The notes beneath the pieces are model-generated. The model was not told the DNA's origin. It saw nothing but the letters and a program-made list of their open reading frames with translations, and ran no database searches. Both the position numbers and the translations under genes were made by a program. This document shows positions 23,834-32,361 of a DNA stretch of 53,823 nucleotides, in pieces. Each line of letters opens with the position of its first letter. Within the stretch, counting starts at the first letter, position 1. This DNA is from an uncultured Clostridia bacterium (GTDB taxonomy: Bacteria; Bacillota; Clostridia; Lachnospirales; Anaerotignaceae), in the NCBI GenBank assembly GCA_902477755.1, contig CABSIK010000015.1, forward strand, positions 1 through 53,823, read 5' to 3'.

Positions 23834-25183
23834 ATGGGTAGATTATTTGGTACGGACGGTGTCCGCGGTGTAGCGAATACAGAACTGACTGGGGAAATGG
23901 CGTTCCAGCTGGGGCGCGCAGGCGCTTATGTACTGACAAAAGAAACAAAACATGCACCTCGCATTTTGGTGGGGATGGATACTCGCATCAGCGGAGATAT
24001 GCTGGAATCTGCACTGGTGGCAGGCATCTGCTCTGTAGGCGCTCACGCAGTGCTGGCAGGCATTGTGCCCACACCTGCAGTGGCTTATCTGGTACGGAAA
24101 TATCGTCTGGATGCAGGCGTTGTCATTTCCGCTTCTCATAACCCCGTGGAATACAACGGCATCAAGTTCTTCAATAGCCAAGGCTATAAACTCAGCGACA
24201 ATCTGGAAGATGAAATCGAAAACATCATCCTGAGCCATCCCGAAATTCTGCCTTCTCCCACAGGGGCATCCATCGGTACCCATACCGTAGCGGAAGACGC
24301 GCTGGATGATTACATTGCATTCCTTGGCAGCACCACAAAGGAAAAATTTGACGGCATCAAAGTGGCGCTGGACTGTGCCAACGGTGCATCTTATAAAGCG
24401 GCGCCCATCACACTGCTGAATCTGGGTGCAAAGCTGTGTATCATCCATAATGAACCTGACGGTACAAACATCAACGAACGCTGCGGTTCCACCCATATGG
24501 AAGATTTGAAAGCATTTGTGAAAGAAAATAACGCAGATATCGGCTTTGCTTTCGACGGTGACGCAGACCGTTGTCTGGCTGTAGACGAAAACGGCGAACT
24601 TATCGACGGCGATAAGATTCTGGCTATCTGCGGTCTGGATATGAAGGAAAAAGGCACACTGAAAAACGATACCATCGTTGGTACGGTCATGTCTAACCTG
24701 GGTCTGACCATGATGGGCAGAGAAAAAGGCATTGCCATTGAACAGGCAGGTGTTGGCGACCGTTATGTTCTGGAACGTATGATCGAAGCGGAACGCAATC
24801 TTGGCGGTGAACAGTCTGGTCATATCATTTTCTTGGATCATAACACCACCGGCGACGGCATCCTCACAGCCATCCAGCTGCTGTCCGTTATGAAACGTAC
24901 AGGCAAAAAGGCATCCGAACTGGCAAAAGCCATGGAAGTAATGCCTCAGGTGCTGGTAAATGCCCGTGTCAATAACGCGAAGAAAAACACTTATATGGAA
25001 GTCCCTGCCATCCGTCATGCCATTGCCAAGCTGGAAGAAGAATTTTCCGCAGACGGTCGTGTGCTGATTCGTACTTCCGGTACAGAACCCCTCATCCGTG
25101 TCATGATCGAAGGCAAGGATATGGAACGCATGGAAAAAGCGGCAAAAGAACTGGCAGCATTCATTGAAAAGACATTGCAGTAA
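23834..25183 (+). CDS. glmM: Phosphoglucosamine mutase
   Basis: 449 residues, full family length. Key segments are the phosphoserine loop VISASHNPVEYNG, the metal loop FDGDADRC, the sugar loop GGEQSGH and the phosphate loop RTSGTEPLIRVM. The enzyme interconverts glucosamine-6-phosphate and glucosamine-1-phosphate, leading to UDP-GlcNAc for peptidoglycan. In Firmicutes GlmM also binds CdaA and lowers its activity, which fits the shared operon. It begins 39 bases after cdaR with an AAGGAG site. Confidence 0.97.
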   Translation: MGRLFGTDGVRGVANTELTGEMAFQLGRAGAYVLTKETKHAPRILVGMDTRISGDMLESALVAGICSVGAHAVLAGIVPTPAVAYLVRKYRLDAGVVISASHNPVEYNGIKFFNSQGYKLSDNLEDEIENIILSHPEILPSPTGASIGTHTVAEDALDDYIAFLGSTTKEKFDGIKVALDCANGASYKAAPITLLNLGAKLCIIHNEPDGTNINERCGSTHMEDLKAFVKENNADIGFAFDGDADRCLAVDENGELIDGDKILAICGLDMKEKGTLKNDTIVGTVMSNLGLTMMGREKGIAIEQAGVGDRYVLERMIEAERNLGGEQSGHIIFLDHNTTGDGILTAIQLLSVMKRTGKKASELAKAMEVMPQVLVNARVNNAKKNTYMEVPAIRHAIAKLEEEFSADGRVLIRTSGTEPLIRVMIEGKDMERMEKAAKELAAFIEKTLQ

Positions 25184-25198
25184 GTAAGGAGAAACGAC

Positions 25199-25621
25199 AT
25201 GAAAAAAGGAATTGCGATTTTATTGGCATTGTTGTGCATGGTGGCGTTTGCTGGATGCAGCGGCGACCCGGATACCCAGTTTCCCACAGTCAACGAAATG
25301 GAAGGGGTAACACTGGAGCTGAAAGAAGATACCCTGAAAGCTACCAGCGGCACATTCCTCCTGACCAATGGCACAGAGGCGGAAATCAGCTATCGCGATG
25401 CTTATCATATGGAAAAGAAAGATGCCGACGGCAATTGGAAAGAATTTGTAGGCACTGCCAATGCAACATGGGGCGAAGAAACCGTTGCGGTACCTGCTGG
25501 AGAAACAGTGGAACTGCCTATCAACTGGAAAAACCTCTGCGGCAGCATCGGCACTGGTGAATTCCGTCTGATTATCGAAGTGGACGGCAATGCCATTGCG
25601 GCAGAGTTTACAAGAGAATAA
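25199..25621 (+). CDS. Small lipoprotein with Ig-like domain
   Basis: 140 residues. The signal peptide KKGIAILLALLCMVAFAGC has a lipobox (FAGC) for lipidation at Cys19. The mature part looks beta-rich (VTLELKEDTLKATSGTFLLTNGTEAEISYRD, ETVAVPAGETVELPINW), like the bacterial Ig-like domain in many small Firmicute lipoproteins. It follows glmM by 15 bases with a GGAG site and is probably co-transcribed. Function is unknown. Confidence 0.8.
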   Translation: MKKGIAILLALLCMVAFAGCSGDPDTQFPTVNEMEGVTLELKEDTLKATSGTFLLTNGTEAEISYRDAYHMEKKDADGNWKEFVGTANATWGEETVAVPAGETVELPINWKNLCGSIGTGEFRLIIEVDGNAIAAEFTRE

Positions 25622-25676
25622 AACATTTGGTCAAAGGCTTCTTTTATGGGGCTTTTGATGAAAATAGGGAAAAAAC

Positions 25677-25717
25677 AAAGATAGCTGGAATACAGAAAGA
25701 TTCCAGCTATCTTTTTA
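25677..25717 (+). terminator. Intrinsic terminator
   Basis: AGATAGCTGGAAT and ATTCCAGCTATCT form a perfect 13-bp stem followed by TTTT. It ends the cdaA-cdaR-glmM-lipoprotein transcript. Confidence 0.85.
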
Positions 25718-25752
25718 TGTGGGCAGTTTTCAGAAGCGAAAACTCTCAGGCA

Positions 25753-25858
25753 GGGGAAAAGAAAATATGCCCCATAAAATCCCGTAAAATAAGAAAGCTG
25801 AAACCTTTGTCCTGCAAAGATTTCAGCTTTCTTTGTTTTCTGATGAAAAAGTCCCTCA
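25753..25858 (-). repeat. Dispersed palindromic repeat, partial copy (reverse)
   Basis: Read on the minus strand it has TTTTTCATCAGAAAACAAAG, the hairpin AAGAAAGCTGAAA...TTTCAGCTTTCTT (arms around GCAGGAC) and a GGCATATTTTCTT-like segment. It then departs from the full copies at 32828, 37570 and 40792: the second module (GCAGCCGTCGCA...) is missing. It lies between convergent genes and can end transcription both ways. Confidence 0.7.
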
Positions 25859-25878
25859 TGGGAACCTGTTTGTATCCT

Positions 25879-27417
25879 TTAAAACAGCAAATCCACCATG
25901 GTTTTTGCTTTTTCGATGTCCTCCAGAATGGATTTCTGTTTTTCTTCAAAAAGCAGCTCTTTGTTGTAGCTGTAGTATTTTTCGCAGCCGTTTTCGCTGA
26001 TGAATTTCACACTGTAGTAGTTGGCAGTCAATTCTGTAATGAAAATGACCATTTCCTGTCCAGCGCCAAAGGTTTCTTCTAAGAAAGCAAAAGCGTTGTC
26101 CAGTGCTTCGGAGGCGTGGGAAATGGCGTTTTCTCTTTCTTCCACCACATCTGCAAATTTTTCTTTCATCATGCCGAAAACGTCGTCTTTTTCTCTAAGA
26201 CCTGCACCTTTGGCTGCCTGCACATAGCCTTCCATGGTCTGGATGGTGGCAAGGTATGCCTGTGCGTTGTGCTTATCCAGAAGCCCTGCTTTCTTTTCTC
26301 TCTGGTACTTGCTCTGGATTTCTTCCATATAGGATTCTGTGAGGGTTTCCCAAGGGGTTTCGGCGCAGTAAGGGCTTGCGAAACGCTCCTTAATTTCTTT
26401 CAGCACGCCATGAAGCTGTACGGTCTGCAAATCTTTGTCATAAGCTGCGGTAAAGTCCTCTGTCAGGCGGCTCAAAAGCAAGCCCATGACACTGAGGCGT
26501 TCATCGAAAGGCGCTTCCTGCAATTTTTCCACGGCGCCTTTGGTGTAGTTCCCAGCCAGAATGTCCCCCACACGGTAGTCTGTGCGGTATTTTTCGTAAA
26601 GGTCTAAGTAGTTAGCAAAATCTTTAGCAATTTTCTTGTGCTGCAAGTACTGGTAAATAAGCCCTTCGTCAGCAGCAATGCCCAGTTCCTCATAGACCTG
26701 TAACATGTTGGACAGGTCTTCCCAACCTCTGGCGGTGGCAAAACGTTTGCCGTCCACGGTGGTTTCCATGGCGTAGAAATGGTTTTTCTTGATTTCCAGA
26801 TAGGACAGAATGGCGCCGTGAAGCCCCTGTTTCCAAGCGTATTCCTTCCATGCGGCAAAATCAGGCTCTACGTCGATTTTCTTCACACGGTCTAAGGTTA
26901 CCACGTCAAATTCCCGTACGCTCTTGTTGTATTCGGGGGGATTGCCTGCCGCTACGATGATCCAGCCTTCAGGCACCTTATGAGAGCCGAATGTTTTTGC
27001 CTGCAAAAATTGCAGCATGGCAGGGGCAAGGGTTTCGGATACGCAGTTGATTTCGTCAATGAACAGGATGCCTTCTTTCAGTCCTGTTTCTTCCATTTTG
27101 TCATAAACAGCACCGATGATTTCACTCATGGTGTATTCTGTCACGGCGTATTCCTTGCCGCCGTAGTTTTTGTGGCTGATGAAGGGCAGCCCCATGGCGC
27201 TCTGACGGGTGTGGTGGGTGATGCTGTATGCCACCAGCCCTACGCCGCATTCTCTTGCCACCTGTTCCATGATGGCAGTTTTGCCGATGCCCGGCGCCCC
27301 CATAAGCAGCAGGGGACGCTGCCGCACCACAGGGATTTTATATTCTCCGTAAGCGTCCTTTGCCAGATAAGCGGCAATGGCGTGCTTGATTTCTTCCTTT
27401 GCCTGTTTGATATTCAT
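25879..27417 (-). CDS. MoxR-type AAA+ ATPase
   Basis: 512 residues, starting at ATG 27417 with AAGGAG overlapping the stop of the upstream gene. The N-terminal AAA+ domain has Walker A GAPGIGKT (about 40-47), Walker B ILFIDEIN, sensor 1 IVAAGNPPEYN and an arginine-rich segment DRVKKID. The C-terminal half is helical and specific to this subgroup. MoxR ATPases work with VWA-domain partners as chaperones that insert metals or remodel complexes; the VWA-like gene just upstream fits that. The client is unknown. Confidence 0.85.
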   Translation of the reverse strand: MNIKQAKEEIKHAIAAYLAKDAYGEYKIPVVRQRPLLLMGAPGIGKTAIMEQVARECGVGLVAYSITHHTRQSAMGLPFISHKNYGGKEYAVTEYTMSEIIGAVYDKMEETGLKEGILFIDEINCVSETLAPAMLQFLQAKTFGSHKVPEGWIIVAAGNPPEYNKSVREFDVVTLDRVKKIDVEPDFAAWKEYAWKQGLHGAILSYLEIKKNHFYAMETTVDGKRFATARGWEDLSNMLQVYEELGIAADEGLIYQYLQHKKIAKDFANYLDLYEKYRTDYRVGDILAGNYTKGAVEKLQEAPFDERLSVMGLLLSRLTEDFTAAYDKDLQTVQLHGVLKEIKERFASPYCAETPWETLTESYMEEIQSKYQREKKAGLLDKHNAQAYLATIQTMEGYVQAAKGAGLREKDDVFGMMKEKFADVVEERENAISHASEALDNAFAFLEETFGAGQEMVIFITELTANYYSVKFISENGCEKYYSYNKELLFEEKQKSILEDIEKAKTMVDLLF

Positions 27418-27421
27418 AGCA

Positions 27422-28807
27422 TTACTCCTTGTTATACGAAATTTCCAAATCTTCTTTGCCCAAAATGACTTTCATTGCCCAAGGGGGCACTTCCCGTTCG
27501 TTGTACATGCCCTCGTCGAAAAAGACGAATGCCGTTTCGTAGGGCGGGCGGCGTTTGGGGAACTGCCCCCAGCCGTCGGTGAAGTAGATAAGCCCTTTCA
27601 GATTGCGAAAGACTTTTTCTTCTATCAATTTAGATACATAGGTGAATACGGGACGGAAGTCCGTGCCGCCGTTTCCCCTGAGGTCAAAATTCTCCATGTA
27701 TGCTGCCATTTCTTGGGCGGAGGTGATGACTTTATCCTGCTGGATGACAGTATCACACTGTATGATGTGGATGTGGAAGGTATGGAAAAAGCTCTCGTTC
27801 TGCCGCAAAATGGCGTAGGTTTCTTCTAAGAATTTGCGCACCACTTCTCCTTCGCAGGATTCGGAGGTGTCAATGGCAATGACGATTTCCTCTACCTTTT
27901 TCACTTCCTTGTATTCCAAAGCCTCGATGAGGGGTAGATTGCCGTAAAGCTGCAAGCCATAAGTATAGAAAATATAGTCGTAGCTGTCGTCATCCACCTG
28001 CATGTCCTCTTTGAGGGTCACGAATTTCTCCAGAAAACGGCGGTAGTCATACCGCTCCCGGTTTTCCACTTTCAGGTATTGCAGCAGGTCGCCGGCTTCT
28101 TCGCCGGCTTCCTTGGAGAAGGTTTCCAGATTGGTCTGCATTTTTTCGCTGATGTCACGCCACTTTTCCTCTAACTCCTGTCTGCGCTGCTGTTCCTGCT
28201 CGTCGTTCTGGTCGTTTTGGTTCTGGTTGTTGTCGTCTTGGTTTTCGTCCTGATTCTGGTCGTCGTCCTTTTTCTTTTCCCAGAAAACATGGTCGTCCAC
28301 CCAAAATTCCAGCTGTAACTTCCCGAAGTCCTGTATGGACAGCTTTTCCTTTTGCAGCACTTCGTAAATGCCTTCGGCGGAAAGGACTTTCAGCTCTCGC
28401 CGCAGTTTATCATACCATTCATTCCGCCGGTCGGATACCACCAGATGCACCGATTTGAAGGGTAGGGCATCCACCATGGATTCCACGGCAATGTCGCACG
28501 CCAGATTCCAGTATTCCTCGTCCCGGTCGCCCTGATGGAAGGGGTGGCGGAACAGGCAGTGGAGCAGCATGTGCAGATAGGCCCGATTCACCAGCACCCG
28601 GTCGGACAGATACCGCTGGATGAGGTAACGGGGGTTGAACAGTATTTTTTCCCCGTCGGTCCCCACATAAAGGGAGGACAGGTTCATTTCATAACGCAGA
28701 GAGCTGAGGGCAACGTCCAGAAACCGCATGGATAAATAAAGCTCGTTTCGGGAGGCGCTTAATATGCGGCTGCCGATTTGTATGAGCTGCTGATGGGTTT
28801 CGTTCAT
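27422..28807 (-). CDS. VWA-like/DUF2201 putative metallopeptidase protein
   Basis: 461 residues. The N-terminal domain (NELYLSMRFLDVALSSLRYEMN...LHMLLHCLFRHPF) carries an HxxxH-type helix (LLHCLFRH) as in the DUF2201 putative metallopeptidase family. A linker of about 45 residues is made of D, N, Q and E only (KKDDDQNQDENQDDNNQNQND...). The C-terminal VWA-like domain has IVIAIDTSESCEGE, a DxSxS-like MIDAS, and YFTDGWGQFP. It is the expected partner of the adjacent MoxR ATPase, 4 bases away. The repeated acidic linker is a slippage-prone GTCGTT/CTGGTT tract. Confidence 0.8.
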   Translation of the reverse strand: MNETHQQLIQIGSRILSASRNELYLSMRFLDVALSSLRYEMNLSSLYVGTDGEKILFNPRYLIQRYLSDRVLVNRAYLHMLLHCLFRHPFHQGDRDEEYWNLACDIAVESMVDALPFKSVHLVVSDRRNEWYDKLRRELKVLSAEGIYEVLQKEKLSIQDFGKLQLEFWVDDHVFWEKKKDDDQNQDENQDDNNQNQNDQNDEQEQQRRQELEEKWRDISEKMQTNLETFSKEAGEEAGDLLQYLKVENRERYDYRRFLEKFVTLKEDMQVDDDSYDYIFYTYGLQLYGNLPLIEALEYKEVKKVEEIVIAIDTSESCEGEVVRKFLEETYAILRQNESFFHTFHIHIIQCDTVIQQDKVITSAQEMAAYMENFDLRGNGGTDFRPVFTYVSKLIEEKVFRNLKGLIYFTDGWGQFPKRRPPYETAFVFFDEGMYNEREVPPWAMKVILGKEDLEISYNKE

Positions 28808-28819
28808 GGTTTTCCCCCT

Positions 28820-29995
28820 TTACAAATCAAATGATTTTTTCTTTTTTGCAAAATGGGCGTGCTGGTATTCCAGCAAAAAGCCCGTAATTTCTGTTTTTTT
28901 GGCTTCTCCTGCCATTTCCAGCAGAGAATCTATGTTTTCCGCCGTAATGAGCCCCCACTGGGCAAAAAGGCGGATTTTTTCTAAATCGCCACGGTTCAAA
29001 TAATAGCCGAAAGCCACGGAAAAATGGTCTTTCAGATATTGCAGATAGTCCTGTCTGCGGTTTTCCTGCAAACGGTAAGGATATTCCAGACGGTACATGG
29101 TCAAAAGCAGTACCATGAGCGCCCCGTCCTCTCGCTTGGTCAGGTAAAACAGCTCGTCAAATCGACGGAAATCAATATCCGAATTGCCGATACACTGACG
29201 GAACAGGTGTCCTGTGCCGTAGTTCACCTGATGAAACTGACGGGCAGGGGTGTCCTCGATATATTCATATTGGAAATCGGGAATGAGCAGTTTTGCCCGA
29301 TTGCCGTCGTCAAAATCCATGGTCAGATGCAGTTCGTGGTTCAGCACTGCCACCAAGTCCGCAATGTGGCGGCATCTGCCAAAGGAAATGGATGTGAGCT
29401 TGTCGCAGTTCAAAAACAGCCCTGTGCCAAGGTCAGTGGTTTCTCTGGGGATGTTGATTTCCTCCATTTTTCGGCAGTTGTAGCAGGCATAAGCCCCGAT
29501 TTTCTGCACCGTTTCAGGGATACGCAGTTTTTCCAGACTGCGGCAGTCATAAAAGGCATAGCCCTCAATGACGGAAAGCTGGGGCGGCAGGGCAATCTGT
29601 TTCAAAGAAATGCACCCTGCAAAAACATGGTCAGGCAGTACCGCCAGATGTTCCGGCAGATGGATGACCTCCAAAGCAGAACAGCCCCCAAAGGCATAAG
29701 CCCCCATTTCCCGAATGGTGTCCGGCAGATACAATCGCTTCAATGCTTCTCCGGTGACTTCTTTCAGAGGTGCTTTTCTGGGCATGTCCGCTCCTTCTGC
29801 AAAAGAAAGCTGGGCAGGGGTTTCTGTTTCACTTGCCTCTGCCTCCGTCTGTACCGCAAAGGCATAGGGGGCAACAGCAACGACGGGCAAGCCGTCAATG
29901 TGGTCAGGGATGCGGATTTCCGCTGCCCGTCCTGTGATGCCGATGATTTTTACCCCTTCGGCGCAGGGGGTATATGTTATGGTAATGGGAATCAT
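28820..29995 (-). CDS. Leucine-rich repeat (BspA-type) protein
   Basis: 391 residues from ATG 29995 with GAGGA 7 nt upstream; a longer frame to 30019 has no site. Residues about 100-210 form BspA-like repeats (IREMGAYAFGGCSALEVIHLPEHLAVLPDHVFAGCISLKQIALPPQLSVIEGYAFYDCRSLEKLRIPETVQKIGAYACYNC). The C-terminal half has no repeats (DFRRFDELFYLTKREDGALMVLLLTMYRLEYPYRL). No signal peptide, so it is probably cytoplasmic, unlike surface BspA proteins. As first gene of the LRR/VWA/MoxR operon it may recognise a client for the ATPase. Confidence 0.8.
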   Translation of the reverse strand: MIPITITYTPCAEGVKIIGITGRAAEIRIPDHIDGLPVVAVAPYAFAVQTEAEASETETPAQLSFAEGADMPRKAPLKEVTGEALKRLYLPDTIREMGAYAFGGCSALEVIHLPEHLAVLPDHVFAGCISLKQIALPPQLSVIEGYAFYDCRSLEKLRIPETVQKIGAYACYNCRKMEEINIPRETTDLGTGLFLNCDKLTSISFGRCRHIADLVAVLNHELHLTMDFDDGNRAKLLIPDFQYEYIEDTPARQFHQVNYGTGHLFRQCIGNSDIDFRRFDELFYLTKREDGALMVLLLTMYRLEYPYRLQENRRQDYLQYLKDHFSVAFGYYLNRGDLEKIRLFAQWGLITAENIDSLLEMAGEAKKTEITGFLLEYQHAHFAKKKKSFDL

Positions 29996-30114
29996 ATTTT
30001 TTCCTCGTTTTCTATACAAAATCCTATTTCAATCATATATTATACTGCCTGCGGAGGAAGGCTGTCAAAGGAAATCCCCATTGGAATAGTAGAAAATACA
30101 AGGGAAAAGCACTC

Positions 30115-30142
30115 TTGACGAAACGGGGGAACGTGATAAAAT
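30115..30142 (+). promoter_or_regulatory. Predicted promoter of tRNA-Arg
   Basis: TTGACG and TAAAAT are separated by 16 bases, placing the start point just before the tRNA at 30155. Confidence 0.7.
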
Positions 30143-30154
30143 AGAAAGGTAAAT

Positions 30155-30228
30155 GTCCCTATAGCTCAGTTGGATAGAGCGACCGCCTCCTAAGCGGTAG
30201 GCCGGAGGTTCAAATCCTCTTAGGGACG
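30155..30228 (+). tRNA. tRNA-Arg (anticodon CCT)
   Basis: The cloverleaf is complete: acceptor GTCCCTA/TAGGGAC, D-arm GCTC...GAGC, anticodon arm ACCGC-CTCCTAA-GCGGT with anticodon CCT, T-arm GGAGG-TTCAAAT-CCTCT, discriminator G. It reads AGG codons. CCA is not encoded. Confidence 0.97.
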
Positions 30229-30230
30229 GC

Positions 30231-30256
30231 GCCGGAAGCTTTGGCTTTCGGCTTTT
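30231..30256 (+). terminator. Terminator of tRNA-Arg
   Basis: GCCGGAAGC and GCTTTCGGC pair (one G-U) around TTTG and are followed by six T. Confidence 0.85.
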
Positions 30257-30277
30257 TTATGCAGACGAAAAAGAAAA

Positions 30278-30322
30278 ACAGTCGGCATCCTTTTTATAGG
30301 AAGGATTCCGGCTGTTTTTTTT
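30278..30322. terminator. Bidirectional terminator
   Basis: AACAGTCGGCATCCTT pairs with AAGGATTCCGGCTGTT with one wobble and one mismatch. T-runs lie on the right for plus-strand transcription and, as A-run on the left, for the minus strand. It separates tRNA-Arg from the converging FUSC gene. Confidence 0.75.
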
Positions 30323-31388
30323 AAGATTCTTTGCAGGCATTGCCCATGATTCTTTGGGAAACCAGTTTCTGGAACAAAAATGTGAATACCAATGCGAAAA
30401 GCACCCCCAAAATGGTGTCTGTGATACGGAGCACAACGGCATTTCCCAGACCATAGATGCCTGTTGCCAGCATCAGGGCACCGAAGCAGTTGAAAGCGGT
30501 TTTATAACGATAATCCCGACAGAAGCCAAGGCACAGACCGCCCAAAGGTCCCAGCAGGAAATGGAGGGAATCAGGCGTGATGAGATAAATGACCAGATAA
30601 GCGCCGGAGCCTGCGAAAACCCCAATGATACGCTGCCAGAACCTCGTGGTGACGCTGTCGGAATAAGGATATTCACACAGCAGGGAGGCACAGGCAAAGC
30701 CCATCCACATAAACCGTTCCACACCGAAGAAACGTCCGGCGGTGAGCACCAGACTGACCCCCAAAGCCATGCGGAACTGCCACAGATGGACGATGTTGTG
30801 CAGATCGAATTTCTGAAGTACATGGTGGAAACGGACGTCCCCATGGGCGTGGCGATGTTTCCGGTACAGGATGATGGCGCAGAGGATATAACCCACAACT
30901 GCCATCATGGTTCTTCTTGCCAGTGCTTCCCCGAAAACAGGGTTGCCTGTCAGATATACATAAGCGAAGCTGTAAAGACCGCCGTTGCCCAGTTCAGGCT
31001 TTTGGGTGGTCATATAGAGCAGCAGAAGAAAGCTCACAAAATGCAGGGGAATGGCAATGTAAGGCGGTGCCACTGCCACAGCGGCAGGAGTGAACAGCAA
31101 AATTGCCAAAGCCGCCGCCAAAGTCACCAGAGAATCCCCCATGCAATATTCAAAATTTACAAAGCGAATCCCCAGCAGGATACAGAACAGCGCCACCGCC
31201 AAAGGGGTGTTGTCCTGACCGAATAATTTGGCAAGGCCGCTGATGAACACCACCGCAAAGCCCACAATGAGCAAGGAACGCAGTGCCATGGCGAACCAGT
31301 AAAACCGCTTTTCCGCTGCGGTATCACACTGGGCGATTTTCCCTTTCAATATCGCCGGGTCCATTTGTAAAGCATTATAAAAAGTCAT
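30321..31388 (-). CDS. FUSC-family membrane protein
   Basis: 355 residues from ATG 31388 (AGGAG 8 nt before); ATG 31394, overlapping the stop of the marR-like gene, is an alternative. Two blocks of membrane helices (about 30-150 and 200-340) are separated by a short soluble stretch with RHAHGDVRFHHVLQKFD. The second block (LWQFRMALGVSLVLTAGRFFGVERFMWMGFACASLL) matches the FUSC/aromatic-acid exporter fold. It is co-transcribed with a MarR regulator, the usual arrangement for a drug or weak-acid efflux pump controlled by its substrate. The substrate is unknown. Confidence 0.8.
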   Translation of the reverse strand: MTFYNALQMDPAILKGKIAQCDTAAEKRFYWFAMALRSLLIVGFAVVFISGLAKLFGQDNTPLAVALFCILLGIRFVNFEYCMGDSLVTLAAALAILLFTPAAVAVAPPYIAIPLHFVSFLLLLYMTTQKPELGNGGLYSFAYVYLTGNPVFGEALARRTMMAVVGYILCAIILYRKHRHAHGDVRFHHVLQKFDLHNIVHLWQFRMALGVSLVLTAGRFFGVERFMWMGFACASLLCEYPYSDSVTTRFWQRIIGVFAGSGAYLVIYLITPDSLHFLLGPLGGLCLGFCRDYRYKTAFNCFGALMLATGIYGLGNAVVLRITDTILGVLFALVFTFLFQKLVSQRIMGNACKES

Positions 31389-31393
31389 GGGCA

Positions 31394-31825
31394 TCACTCC
31401 TGTTCTTCTTTTTTGATATGGGAAACAATCTTGTCTGTATACTGCAAAAACGCCTCAAAATCTTCTCCTGTGCTTCTCCACAGGTCGTAAAAGGGCTGCA
31501 ATATGATTTTATAGCCTTTTTTCAGTTCTTCCTCGCCGATGTCTGTCAGATAGATTTTGTAGCTCCGCTCATCCTGGGGCTGTTTTTCCTTGCGGATGCA
31601 GTTTTTTTCCATGAGGCTTTTCAAACAACGGCTGACAGCTTCTTTTTTCATGCCGCTGCGCTGGCTCAGCAGAACGGGGGTGTTCTGTTCCGGCTCCAGA
31701 TACAGCCATGCCAGCAATTCACATTCGCTGACGGTAAGGTTTGTCTGTTTTGCAGGCAGGAGCAGACGAGTCAGCTTTTGCACCTGCTGCTGATAGTACA
31801 CCATATCCATCCATGTGATATCCAT
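31394..31825 (-). CDS. MarR-family transcriptional regulator
   Basis: 143 residues with the winged-helix core LTVSECELLAWLYLEPEQNTPVLLSQRSGMKKEAVSRCLKSLMEKNCIRKEKQPQDERSYKIYLTDIGEE, flanked by dimerisation helices. The recognition helix is KKEAVSRCLKSL; the wing contains DERS. It overlaps the FUSC gene by TGATG, so the two are one unit. A double palindrome 18 bases upstream of its start is the likely self-operator. Confidence 0.92.
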   Translation of the reverse strand: MDITWMDMVYYQQQVQKLTRLLLPAKQTNLTVSECELLAWLYLEPEQNTPVLLSQRSGMKKEAVSRCLKSLMEKNCIRKEKQPQDERSYKIYLTDIGEEELKKGYKIILQPFYDLWRSTGEDFEAFLQYTDKIVSHIKKEEQE

Positions 31826-31843
31826 TGTTCTCCCTCCATACGA

Positions 31844-31869
31844 TTAACAAAGTTAATTAACAATGTTAA
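31844..31869. promoter_or_regulatory. Twin palindromic MarR operator
   Basis: TTAACAAAGTTAA (31844-31856) directly abuts TTAACAATGTTAA (31857-31869). Each has perfect 5-bp arms (TTAAC/GTTAA) around 3 bases. It lies in the promoter region of the marR-like gene, as expected for autorepression by a MarR dimer pair. Confidence 0.75.
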
Positions 31870-31939
31870 TGATATAGCGGAAAGCTTGGAATGTCAAGGG
31901 GAGAAGAAAATCTTTGTAAAATCCTGATAAAAACAGAAC

Positions 31940-32034
31940 AGCCGGAACCCTCTGTGTTGTCAGGATTCCGGCTAAAAATAAGAAAGCTGGAATCCTCCGG
32001 TATGATAAGGATTTCAGCTTTTTGTTTTCTGATA
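31940..32034 (-). repeat. Terminator hairpin plus partial dispersed repeat (reverse)
   Basis: A hairpin (AGCCGGAACCCT/AGGATTCCGGCT, 31940-31977) runs directly into a shortened copy of the dispersed repeat (31973-32034). On the minus strand the copy reads ATCAGAAAACAAAAAGCTGAAATCC, then the second arm GGATTCCAGCTTTCTT. The second module of the full copies is absent. Confidence 0.65.
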
Positions 32035-32039
32035 TGTGT

Positions 32040-32204
32040 TTACTTGATGGGGATTTCTCCATGCTCCTTCTCGAATTTCTGGATGCAGTCCCGAATGAGG
32101 ATGTTGACCTGACTGTTGGCAGAACGACCTTCGTAGTCGGCAACGAAATGGAGTTTGTGCAGCATGGTTTCGTCAATGCGGATAGACAGATTTTTGATTC
32201 CCAT
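32040..32204 (-). CDS. Ribbon-helix-helix (Arc/CopG-like) protein
   Basis: 54 residues: MGIKNLSIRIDETMLHKLHFVADYEGRSANSQV... then NILIRDCIQKFEKEHGEIPIK. The beta strand KNLSIRIDE followed by two helices with GRSANSQVN is the RHH DNA-binding fold. AGAGGTGA precedes the ATG by 7 nt. It is divergent from the SLOG-like gene at 32362, with a 157-bp shared AT-rich promoter region. The spacing suggests it regulates that gene or acts as an antitoxin-like regulator; no toxin gene is adjacent. Confidence 0.8.
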   Translation of the reverse strand: MGIKNLSIRIDETMLHKLHFVADYEGRSANSQVNILIRDCIQKFEKEHGEIPIK

Positions 32205-32361
32205 GGATATCACCTCTATATAAATATAATTTCATTCTAATTTGCAGCTAATATGGATTTATTTTATATCTATTTTGTGATAATATGTTTAAAATGACTT
32301 TTGTTTGAATTAAAAGTAAATTGAAAATGAATGCATTATGAATGTGAAAGAGGTGATAATC

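Noticed and set aside
25627..26082. Plus-strand frame between the lipoprotein and MoxR genes
   Set aside because: It runs through a terminator and a palindromic repeat and then over the antisense of a well-supported gene.
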